From Methanomassiliicoccales archaeon (GTDB lineage: Archaea > Thermoplasmatota > Thermoplasmata > RBG-16-68-12 > SOIM01): DNA of 64,000 nt. The stretch covers positions 1 to 64,000 of the forward strand of contig SOIM01000033.1 in assembly GCA_004377185.1 (NCBI GenBank), read 5' to 3'. The position numbers and the translations under genes are program-made. The notes under the pieces were generated by a model, which saw nothing but the letters and a program-made list of their open reading frames with translations, was not told the origin of the DNA and did no database searches. Shown here piece after piece: positions 49,801-56,919 of the stretch; position 1 is the first letter of the stretch; every line of letters starts with the position of its first letter.

Positions 49801-49937
49801 CAAGGCCCGCCCGAGCCATCGTATATGATTCCACTCACGTCAGTCCCCCGAACGTTTGCAGATTCGGTTATCAGGAGCCCTAGGAATCCCCCTATGAGAA
49901 TCAATGCTACAACACTGATGGCTCCTTCCCTCCTCAT
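46839..49937 (-). CDS. NosD-like parallel beta-helix surface protein
   Basis: A 1032-residue protein. The signal peptide is SVVALILIGGFLGLLITESA. Residues about 75-690 are right-handed beta-helix (NosD/PbH1) repeats of the NxI-x-NNxIxxNxxGIxL type, for example NTIENNGIESNMYGVYFGWS. Then comes a Ser/Gly/Tyr-rich cap, an Ig-like domain (SPTEGEIFDTTPITVAGTAS), a PKD domain (PTASFTVTPETGDVNTLFTL), another Ig-like domain and a C-terminal transmembrane helix (TTVALIVVVLLIVITFILI) with a basic tail. It probably binds or degrades polysaccharide at the surface. TATA TTATATATTC centred near 49979 lies within the end of the neighbouring transposase gene. Confidence 0.87.
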   Translation of the reverse strand: MRREGAISVVALILIGGFLGLLITESANVRGTDVSGIIYDGSGGPWTLAGSPYIVVDDVTVPVGENLTIEPGVQAKIDYYVSIYVDGSLVAVGTEMNKIIMTSNSPTPEDYEWYGVVVSSSGYVDVEYCEMSFAFNAIYIDSSDGNKIINNYLTKNRDGIELQWSNNNQIIDNNISDEGGGIYLYHSDYNVITNNSFYSNKGSTILFEYSDYNTFTNNIMAHDLAGIHFTWSDHNNVSDNTFINSGIYLSMGQLTDYTTHTIQNNTVNGKPLRYFTDCAGITVDGESVGQVIFANCDNIMVNNLRIGNTYGAVQLIYTSNSRVTNNSLWNVSSGVYLKNSDWNRISNNNVSLAGRAIRILSSDHNTIENNGIESNMYGVYFGWSRMNTLANNTISYNDERGVDIYQGCEDNIVRNNTITNNERGIYLASRSKGSRVEGNTISNNEETGIEIYMSTNNYIMGNSLLNDGVFIWGNQLSHYNTHIIPDNNVVNGRPLYYHKNCSGIDIDGMPIGQLILANCTNVDVRHLKASNAFVGIEIAFSTGVVLTSNNLTNNSRGIYLDNALRSEITSNNISGNGKGVHLRYSSSNITYNNVSNNGLGISIHHSPYNNITENQVSNNTRGIYVEYSYDNRIFHNSFTDNENRAYDGSNDNFWNDSYPSGGNYWSDYSGVDQNHGPNQDIPGADGIGDSPYKIGLGQDNYPLVSPYGYETIPPIVGITSPTEGEIFDTTPITVAGTASDMGGSGLERVEVHLDGGSWSDAVGTSTWSISQNLNPGTNFIEARAWDNAGNPSAIVSITVEYNPPGNDPPTASFTVTPETGDVNTLFTLDASSSSDMDEPSDALEVRWDWEDDGVWDTDWSKTKTTQHRYENPGIYTIYLEVKDSGGLKDEATKQLRVEYFPTPRITNPAEGETISGEYTITGTTHDPDGKAERVEISIDQGDWVGVDGILSWNHTWETTNVSNGNHTICVRAYDGTNYSVNVSVTVVVDNPPPKDPLDYLFWTTVALIVVVLLIVITFILIKRRKAKSREKV

Positions 49938-49946
49938 GCAAACACC

Positions 49947-51137
49947 CTAGTCGGTTCGAAATGTGCTTTCCGAATATATAACCCTGACGTTCCTGCTCAA
50001 GCAGATAAGGAACAAACAATTGTGAAAGAGGATATCGAGAGATGATATCGATCTCTCAAGGTCCTTCCTTTCTGGGAATCCAAGATAGTACAGCCAATCA
50101 TGTCCATTCATATCGAATCCCATCACCTCCACTGGAGCCTTTCCCGCGTATTGTCCTCTCTTGAATCTGTGAAGGTCCCAGTGGAACAGGACTAACTTGA
50201 GGAACCTGTTCCCGCATTTCAGGGAGAAGAAGGACACTATCTGATGGAATATCCTCCTGATATGGTTGAACAACCTCTCCTCCCTGTTGTTGGTTATCCT
50301 CCCTCCAACAACATCCCATATCTGATGGAAGAGTTCCTTGAACCTGTCTATGATGTATCTGAGTATCTTCATCTTCTTGAACCTGTTACTTTCCTTCTCC
50401 AGCCTCTTCTCCCATCTGGATATGGTCCTCAATTGATGGAAGAAGCACACCACATGCTTGGCATGTGGATATCTCTCCTTGAGAACCGAGGGATATATGT
50501 CCGATCCATCTGTCACGAACCTCCATGGATCCACAAGGAACGAATCCACATCATCCAGAAGCAGGGAGACGTCATCCGATGTGGCCGTGTCCGAGAATCT
50601 TCCACTCAGACATAAGTATCCTTTGTGCGTCATGGCGACCGTGAGTGAGGAGGAGTTCCCCCTCCTCCTTGTGTATATCTCATCCAGATGTATGGTGCAC
50701 CTACCGTTCCACTCCATGTTAGGAACTATCTCCCTTCCGAAGACATGGTCCACTCTATCACCCACTTGATTGCACCAGTATCTCACCGTACTGTGACAAG
50801 GCCTGCAGTCGTAATCCCTCTCCATCCTGTGTTCAACGTGCCTGGATGAGTTCATGTCCTCTATCCTTGCGTTCAATGCCACCCTCTGAGCGTCCTTGGC
50901 GTACTGCTTCCACTTATCTATGAAATCGAAGGACTGGACGACTGTCTTCCTGCAGTTCCTGCACTGATACCTCTCCACCCTCACCTCTTTCCTTCCCTTG
51001 AGAGTGATCGGATGCCTTACATAGGCACAATACTCATAGAACTCCCAGGAGCCGCATTCCTTACACTCAATCGGTCTTCCTTCCCTGTTGAAGACCCATC
51101 CATCCACTATCACATACCAACTCGAGTGCATCCCCAT
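49947..51137 (-). CDS. Transposase-like DDE protein with N-terminal zinc motif
   Basis: A transposase-like protein of about 396 residues from ATG 51137; the frame is open to 51260 but the extra N-terminus looks random. The N-terminus has two Cys pairs (IECKECGS, YQCRNCRK). The core carries an Asp in TIHLDEIYTRR, an Asp in FVTDGSDIYPSV, and a HVVCFFHQLRTISRW segment like MULE/IS256-type DDE enzymes; the acid E may be in NREERLFNH. I could not find inverted repeats or a target duplication. Its stop is 10 bp before the NosD-like ATG. Family assignment is uncertain. Confidence 0.75.
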   Translation of the reverse strand: MGMHSSWYVIVDGWVFNREGRPIECKECGSWEFYEYCAYVRHPITLKGRKEVRVERYQCRNCRKTVVQSFDFIDKWKQYAKDAQRVALNARIEDMNSSRHVEHRMERDYDCRPCHSTVRYWCNQVGDRVDHVFGREIVPNMEWNGRCTIHLDEIYTRRRGNSSSLTVAMTHKGYLCLSGRFSDTATSDDVSLLLDDVDSFLVDPWRFVTDGSDIYPSVLKERYPHAKHVVCFFHQLRTISRWEKRLEKESNRFKKMKILRYIIDRFKELFHQIWDVVGGRITNNREERLFNHIRRIFHQIVSFFSLKCGNRFLKLVLFHWDLHRFKRGQYAGKAPVEVMGFDMNGHDWLYYLGFPERKDLERSISSLDILFHNCLFLICLSRNVRVIYSESTFRTD

Positions 51138-51260
51138 TCCCAGCCGAGGAATGAAATGAGAGGATAAGAAACCGATGGTGATACCCGACTGTGGGGAATG
51201 GTCATCGCACTCAGACGATAACTTCACAATCGAGTATCGAGAGGATAATGGAGAACCCAA

Positions 51261-51517
51261 TCATAAGGTTTTCACAGATGTTTGCTCCTTATCCTCAAGC
51301 AACCCTGCCTTTCGATGGCTTCCCCCTCCTTTTCTGCTATCTTGTGGAACTTCACAAGGTCTCGAATCCATCTTCTTATGGTTTCCTCAGACTTTTTCCC
51401 TTCAGGTCATAGACTCGCGTGCAACTTGTTTCTATTTCTGATAATGATAAACAGATAGAAACCCTTATCAAACCCGATTCCAAACCCGTCCTTAGCTTCT
51501 AGGAGGTGGAGGCGCCC
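51261..51517. other. Intergenic region before GTPase gene
   Basis: No gene is supported. The region is pyrimidine-rich, with weak A+T runs near 51420-51470 that could hold the promoter of the GTPase gene, and SD GGAGGTGG at 51503-51510. No transposon end was recognised. Confidence 0.4.
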
Positions 51518-52093
51518 ATGAGAATACAAAAGATGAGGGCCAAGGTGTGCATGGTCGGGGACCCAACTGTCGGCAAGACAAGTCTTGTGAACCGTTATGT
51601 GTATGAGGAGTTCGATAAGAACTGCGATCCAGACTTCGGGGAGGTCGTGACCCAGAAGAAGGTGCTGATCCCGTTCATAGAAAGAGGCATGGACGTGGAA
51701 ATGGATTTGGATGTTTTCGATATCGTGGGCAGGACCAACTTCAGCAACCTGGTGAAGGATGCTTACTTCTTTAACGCGGACGGGTTTCTGGCGGTGTGCG
51801 ATACCACCCAAGAAGACACACTGGACGGCCTCTTCGATTGGATTGACTACGGGCGGAGGATCGCGGGGAACATCCCTGTGCACATGTTTCTGAACAAGGA
51901 CGACCTGAAGAAGAAGAGGAAGGCCGTGAAGGGGTACGATCTAGGTAAGCTCTGCGAGGACTTCGATTCCCTGTACACTCATACGAGCGCCAAGACCGGA
52001 AAGAACGTGGAGAAAGGGTTCACCGAGCTGGCAGAGATGATTGCCAGGCAAAAGGTTCACTTCTTTGACGAAGAGGATTCATGGGGGTATTGA
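51518..52093 (+). CDS. Small Ras/Rab-like GTPase
   Basis: A 191-residue small GTPase: G1 MVGDPTVGKTSLVNRYV, switch II DVFDIVGRTNF (G3 DxxG), G4 FLNKDD and G5 THTSAKTGKN. The G2 switch I region (EEFDKNCDPDFGEVVTQKK) contains no obvious Thr-x-x-x effector. The ATG at 51518 has SD GGAGGTG seven bases upstream and is preferred to the GTG at 51506. Archaea commonly carry such GTPases; effector unknown. It stands alone. Confidence 0.87.
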   Translation: MRIQKMRAKVCMVGDPTVGKTSLVNRYVYEEFDKNCDPDFGEVVTQKKVLIPFIERGMDVEMDLDVFDIVGRTNFSNLVKDAYFFNADGFLAVCDTTQEDTLDGLFDWIDYGRRIAGNIPVHMFLNKDDLKKKRKAVKGYDLGKLCEDFDSLYTHTSAKTGKNVEKGFTELAEMIARQKVHFFDEEDSWGY

Positions 52094-52169
52094 GGGGGCG
52101 CGATCCAAGTAGGGCACTCGGATAAGCAGCAATATTCTGGTTTTGCTTCACCTGTCCAATCTCTGTAGA

Positions 52170-53300
52170 TCAGTGCACATCAACAGAGAGTGTGTAACCG
52201 CCACTGCCGAGGTAGGAATAGACACGTACGTAGTAGGTTCCGGAAGAGGTCACTGAATACGAAATCTGCTCGTCGCTTTCACCTCGATAACTTCCATCCA
52301 CATCGTTTTCACTGGAATCGTACAATTCCAAATCGAAATCTGAAGAACTGGGGCCCGACAGTGTTATGTCTATCGTATCACCAGCTTGCAACGTTATGCT
52401 GAAGAAATCGTCCACTTCAGTGCTTTGGTCCAGGTGCCCAGTCACAACCGCTCCGTCGGATATGGGATTCGCGCTCACGAAATTGTTGTTTGGTTCGTTC
52501 TCTGGGCTGACACCACTCCCGGTCTTGACTATCATGATGTTAACATCCTCGTCAGCAATTGTGCCAGTTACCGTTGCTTTGCCCGCGCCATAGCTCACTC
52601 CACTCAATCCGGAGACATCCATGATCTCGTATCCGGACGGAGCTACGAATCTGAAATCCTGGCCCACGAAGGGGTCTAAGTCGAAGTAGATGTTGTATGT
52701 CAACTTGTTGGTATCGATGCCAGGCCAGTTTATCGTGCCCGCGAACGTTACAGAAATCGCACTCGCGCTGTTGATGTTCCCGGTTGCACCATTCAGATCT
52801 ATGGTTATTCCAGAACCTACACCGCCCACGCCATCAATCTCGAACTCCTGTCCGAGGTTATCTGGCGCATTCTGCTCGAAACAAGTGACCTCGCTGTCCG
52901 AGACCTGTCCGTCCCCATTCCCGCATACATCTTCGATCTGAGTGCGGAGCAATTTGGCCATATCACCTTTGATTTCGCCTTTGAAGTTAGCGTTCATTGA
53001 GTTCGTCGAGGTCATTTCTGCCGTGAAGGGGGTCTTCTCTCCTGGTCCCATTAAGAGCAGAAGCAGGATTACAATGATTACCACTGCCACAATAGCTCCC
53101 ACGATAGCTCCGATGATCTTGCCCTTCCCCTTCCTGGGTGGTTGCGGGGCGGGGGGTTGTCCTGGTGGTTGGTACTGTGGTTGCTGATATTGGGGTTGCG
53201 CAGGTTGTTGGTACTGGGGCTGTGCCGGTTGTTGAGGTGGAGGTTGCTGATACTGTGCCTGTGGGGGGACTCCTTGATTGCCACTTTGACTATAGGTCAT
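52170..53300 (-). CDS. Membrane protein with PQ-rich cytoplasmic head and PPC domain
   Basis: A 376-residue protein. Residues 1-57 are low-complexity Pro/Gln/Tyr-rich (units like QPQYQQPAQ), cytoplasmic. A transmembrane helix (IIGAIVGAIVAVVIIVILLL) follows; then an exported beta domain with Cys (IEDVCGNGDGQVSDSEVTC) and a C-terminal PPC domain (EPNNNFVSANPIS, ISDGAVVTGHLDQSTEVDDF, then DTIDITLSG and YYVRVYSYLGSGGYTLSV). PPC domains often anchor proteases but no protease is fused here. The region around the Pro/Gln tract is itself a repeat in DNA. Confidence 0.8.
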   Translation of the reverse strand: MTYSQSGNQGVPPQAQYQQPPPQQPAQPQYQQPAQPQYQQPQYQPPGQPPAPQPPRKGKGKIIGAIVGAIVAVVIIVILLLLLMGPGEKTPFTAEMTSTNSMNANFKGEIKGDMAKLLRTQIEDVCGNGDGQVSDSEVTCFEQNAPDNLGQEFEIDGVGGVGSGITIDLNGATGNINSASAISVTFAGTINWPGIDTNKLTYNIYFDLDPFVGQDFRFVAPSGYEIMDVSGLSGVSYGAGKATVTGTIADEDVNIMIVKTGSGVSPENEPNNNFVSANPISDGAVVTGHLDQSTEVDDFFSITLQAGDTIDITLSGPSSSDFDLELYDSSENDVDGSYRGESDEQISYSVTSSGTYYVRVYSYLGSGGYTLSVDVH

Positions 53301-53400
53301 TCTTCATTCCTCCTACGATTGAGGCGTCGAACCTAGTGTGGGTATAAAAACAATTCAGTTCAAATCTTTGGTTTGATAATCTGGCTGACTGTGGCTCACC

Positions 53401-53435
53401 GTCCTATAAAGGATTGAACAACCAATCTTAAATAT
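53401..53435 (+). promoter_or_regulatory. Promoter element upstream of transmembrane regulator gene
   Basis: GTCCTATAAAGGATTGAAC, then AACCAATC, followed by TATA TTAAATAT (53428-53435). ATTGAAC starts 15 bases before TATA. GATTG-aacaac-CAATC is a dyad. Nearly the same block lies upstream of 56920 with the same spacing. Confidence 0.5.
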
Positions 53436-53500
53436 CCTCTGGAAGTATAATCTCATTCGAACAGAGTCGCACAGAATCTGGTGAGGAGACTGGGGGATAG

Positions 53501-56500
53501 ATGACATTGCGGAGGAAGAAAGGGACACTGATGTTCGTTCGCCTTACGACTCTTTCTCTCTTCTCAGTTCTGTTCTTGGGCATGGCTATGGTCGTTACGC
53601 TCATCAGCCCGGATGCATATGCAACCACATGGGGGCCGGAGCAAGAGATCAGCACTGACTTTTTGTTGCAACCTCAAGACAGTCCCTCGATCGCAGTGGA
53701 TGGTGATAGAGTATACCTCGTGTGGAGGGACTTTGGTCCTGATTATGACTGGAACGGGGACTCCGAGATTTATTTCAGGTATTACAACGGAACCAGCTGG
53801 CAGCCGATTCAGGAGATAAGCAATGACGTCCTCTCAGAACCACAACACTCCCCGGCAATAGCAGCGCAAAATGGCAAGGCACATGTCGTTTGGGTAACTG
53901 GGGAAACCACGCAGAACCTCCACTATAGGTGCTTCAACGGTACTGTTTGGCAACCCGAAATGAGAATCTACAATGCTACATTGCCAGAGACCCAGCTACA
54001 TCCCTCAATCTCGGTTGATGGCGATAATGTCCATGTAGTTTGGGAAAACAAGGGGGGTTCCGGGATTTGGGAGGATATCTATTACTTGTATTATGATGGG
54101 TCGATATGGAACCCCGTACAAGAGATTAGCACTGATATATCAGATGAAACACAGAAGTACCCATCAATAGCAGCGGAAAACGGAGAAGTCCATGTCGTCT
54201 GGAATGATTATAAGTACGGAGATTCGGACATTTTCTATAGATACTACGACGGAAAGCGATGGGACCCTGAGATGGAGATCAGTACTGACGTTGGGAACGA
54301 AAGTCAATGGGGGGCCTCTATTGCAATTGAGGGCGGCAGGGTATACGTGGTGTGGACAGACAACCAAGACGGGGACTGGGACATATTCTATAGACACTTT
54401 GACGGGAACAGCTGGCAACCGCAGCAGGAAGTCAGCACCGATACCCAAGCTGAAGGTCAGGCATTTCCTTCAATCGCAATAGATAGTGGCAAAGTGCATG
54501 TTGTATGGCATGAAGTTCGAGGAAATGGCAATATCAAATACCGAAGTTACTATGGGAATGTGTGGACGCATGAGCAACTGGTCAACGTGGGTGGAAGAGC
54601 GTGGTTACAGAGGGGGGCATCGATCGCGGCGGACGGTGATAGATTTCATGTTGTATGGGTCAATAGCGCAGACGGATACGGTGACATATATTATCGAGGT
54701 GGAGGGGAAGATCTCACAGCCCCAGAATCCTATGCAAAACCTCTCTCACCCTATTGGAAAACAACTTCAACATTCAACGTTGATTGGGTAGCGATAGATG
54801 ATTACGACTTGGCGAACATCTCCCTCTATTACAGGTACAGTTCTGACAATCTCTCCTGGTCGGGCTGGGAGGAATGGTCTTATGATAACGGGGTATCAGG
54901 GACCAAGGCGACAGGCTCATTCTTGTTCGCAGCTCCAAATGGGGACGGTTACTACGAATTCTACACAGTTGCAGGAGACACATCTTGGAATACTGAAACA
55001 GTGCCGACACCCCCTGACGCAATCGGTGGAATCGACGAAACTCCTCCGACGGGTTCGATGGTCATAGACAATGGAGATGGATGGGCAACCTCAAACTCAG
55101 TGACACTGGTGTTAGAATACTCAGACTCGACTTCAGGTGTTCATCAGGTAAGGTATGGCAACGATGGCGTTTGGGATACCGAACCCTGGGAACTTCCTTC
55201 TCCAACCAGAGTTTGGACACTGACACCTGGAGACGGAAGGAAGACAGTGCACTATGAAATAAAGGACAATGCTGGTTTGACCGCCACTCGTTCGGATGAT
55301 ATCGATCTGGATACTGCAAAACCAACTGGCTCAATAATCATTAACAATTATGACGCATGGACAAACTCAACATCTGTGACGCTAACATTGACCTACACGG
55401 ACATGACATCTGGTGTATGTCTGGTAAGATACAGCAATGATGGAATTTGGGACACTGAACTGTGGGAATCCCCTTCTCCAACCAAAGCATGGACACTGAC
55501 AGCCGGAGACGGAACGAAGACAGTCTATTATCAGATTAAAGACAATACAGGTTTGGTTTCCATCGGATATTCAGACGACATTGGCCTGGACGCCTCAGGG
55601 CTGACAGGTTCTATCGTCATAAATGATGGAGATGCTTGGACAAGCTCACCTTCCGTAACGGTTACAATGACATACTCTGACTCGGCATCAGGCGTCTATC
55701 AAGTTCGATATAGCAACGATGGCGTTTGGGATTACGAACCCTGGGAATCACCCTCTCCAATCAAATCCTGGATGCTGACACCTGGAGACGGAACGAAGAC
55801 AGTCTACTATCAGATCAAGAACAATGCTGGTAGTGAATCCGTTACATATTCTGATGAAATTGGTTTGGACATAACTCCCCCAAAAGGATCGGTTGTCATA
55901 GATGGTGGTGAAGAACGGACAAATTCGACATCTGTTGCTTTGACACTGACTTATTCGGACAATCTCTCTGGCGTTTCACAAGTCAGATTCAGTAACGATG
56001 GCGTTTGGGACACCGAACCTTGGGAGTCGCCCACAGCAACAAGAGCGTGGACGTTGACAGATGGGTACGGGACAAAAGAAGTTTACTTCCAAGTAAAAGA
56101 CAGAGCGGGGCTAGTATCCACCACCTACGTGGACTATATTGAGGTCGGCGAACCATCAGAAGAGCCGCTCGGTCCACCAGATGGGCCCATCATCGATATA
56201 CCCACTGTAGTCACCGTCATTACTGTTTGCGCAATAACTGTCGCAGTATTCTCAATATTTGAATGGCTGAAATACTTGTTTTTGACCTTCTCTCTCCCGC
56301 TATATACAAAATTGAAAAGAGAAAAGGTCATGGACCATGAGACAAGAGGGATGATAAGGGGGTATGTAATCGCGAACCCGGGGGACCATTTCAATGCAAT
56401 CAAGGCGGCCTTAGGCCTGAAGAATGGGACTCTCGCCCACCATCTCAGGATTTTAGAAAGAGAGGATTTCGTCAAATCCATCAGAGATGGCAAGTATCGC

Positions 56501-56737
56501 AGGTTCTTCCCCGTCGGTGCAAAGGTATCCGAGGGAGCATATCCGACGAAGATCGAAAAACTCATTCTGGACATTCTGGAAGAAACGCCTGGAAGAACTC
56601 AAAAGGAGATTGCGAGACGTCTTGGTGTGAGTCAGCCTGCAGTGAGTTATCATGTAAGAAAATTGGAGAAGCTCAACATGATTCGAAGCAAGAAACATAG
56701 AATTAGCCTCAGGTATTATGTCGATAACTCCCCTTGA
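53501..56737 (+). CDS. Transmembrane one-component regulator with surface propeller and Ig repeats
   Basis: A 1078-residue protein. The signal/anchor is RLTTLSLFSVLFLGMAMVVT. The propeller part (about residues 45-400) has repeats like VHVVWNDYKYGDSDIFYRYY. Then follow a linker, four 93-residue Ig-like repeats and a transmembrane helix (VVTVITVCAITVAVFSIFEW). The cytoplasmic end has two winged helices: IRGYVIANPGDHFNAIKAAL with KNGTLAHHLRILEREDFVKS, and ILDILEETPGRTQKEIARRL with SQPAVSYHVRKLEKLNMIRS. The layout suggests a surface-sensing DNA-binding protein. SD GGGGGA precedes the ATG. It is paralogous to 36265-39453, which has no DNA-binding tail. Confidence 0.85.
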   Translation: MTLRRKKGTLMFVRLTTLSLFSVLFLGMAMVVTLISPDAYATTWGPEQEISTDFLLQPQDSPSIAVDGDRVYLVWRDFGPDYDWNGDSEIYFRYYNGTSWQPIQEISNDVLSEPQHSPAIAAQNGKAHVVWVTGETTQNLHYRCFNGTVWQPEMRIYNATLPETQLHPSISVDGDNVHVVWENKGGSGIWEDIYYLYYDGSIWNPVQEISTDISDETQKYPSIAAENGEVHVVWNDYKYGDSDIFYRYYDGKRWDPEMEISTDVGNESQWGASIAIEGGRVYVVWTDNQDGDWDIFYRHFDGNSWQPQQEVSTDTQAEGQAFPSIAIDSGKVHVVWHEVRGNGNIKYRSYYGNVWTHEQLVNVGGRAWLQRGASIAADGDRFHVVWVNSADGYGDIYYRGGGEDLTAPESYAKPLSPYWKTTSTFNVDWVAIDDYDLANISLYYRYSSDNLSWSGWEEWSYDNGVSGTKATGSFLFAAPNGDGYYEFYTVAGDTSWNTETVPTPPDAIGGIDETPPTGSMVIDNGDGWATSNSVTLVLEYSDSTSGVHQVRYGNDGVWDTEPWELPSPTRVWTLTPGDGRKTVHYEIKDNAGLTATRSDDIDLDTAKPTGSIIINNYDAWTNSTSVTLTLTYTDMTSGVCLVRYSNDGIWDTELWESPSPTKAWTLTAGDGTKTVYYQIKDNTGLVSIGYSDDIGLDASGLTGSIVINDGDAWTSSPSVTVTMTYSDSASGVYQVRYSNDGVWDYEPWESPSPIKSWMLTPGDGTKTVYYQIKNNAGSESVTYSDEIGLDITPPKGSVVIDGGEERTNSTSVALTLTYSDNLSGVSQVRFSNDGVWDTEPWESPTATRAWTLTDGYGTKEVYFQVKDRAGLVSTTYVDYIEVGEPSEEPLGPPDGPIIDIPTVVTVITVCAITVAVFSIFEWLKYLFLTFSLPLYTKLKREKVMDHETRGMIRGYVIANPGDHFNAIKAALGLKNGTLAHHLRILEREDFVKSIRDGKYRRFFPVGAKVSEGAYPTKIEKLILDILEETPGRTQKEIARRLGVSQPAVSYHVRKLEKLNMIRSKKHRISLRYYVDNSP
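55038..56148 (+). repeat. Four 278-bp tandem domain repeats (paralogue 2)
   Basis: Units start at about 55038, 55316, 55592 and 55870 and encode the same 93-residue PP-x-GS...VRYSNDGVWD...DNAGL domain as in the paralogue at 37823-38937. The four units are as divergent from each other as from the paralogue, so the array was formed before gene duplication. Confidence 0.8.
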
Positions 56738-56833
56738 TGGCACTCTTCAGATGTCTGTGTGCGTTTCTGGATTTCATCACGTTCGGAGGTGACTGAACGG
56801 CATTACTGATTAGTTTCATAAACGATTGAACTA

Positions 56834-56868
56834 GTCCTATAAGCAATTGAACCAAATCTGTTAAGTAT
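56834..56868 (+). promoter_or_regulatory. Promoter element upstream of frameshifted surface gene
   Basis: GTCCTATAAGCAATTGAACC, then AAATC, and TATA TTAAGTAT (56861-56868). ATTGAAC starts 15 bases before TATA, exactly as at 53401-53435. A second ATTGAAC lies at 56824-56830. Candidate binding site for the winged helix of the neighbouring regulator. Confidence 0.5.
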
Positions 56869-56919
56869 TCTGCTTTACATTTGTAACCAACAGATATTGG
56901 ACTGGAGATCTGGGGGAAG

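Noticed and set aside
51175-51441. 88-codon plus-strand ORF before the GTPase gene
   Set aside because: It overlaps the open N-terminal extension of the transposase on the other strand and has no motif, SD or promoter.
49900-51450. Complete insertion sequence with inverted repeats
   Set aside because: I compared both flanks and saw only a weak same-direction similarity (GCTCCTT...CCTCA-x-GCAA) near 49920 and 51287; no TIR or target duplication is convincing.
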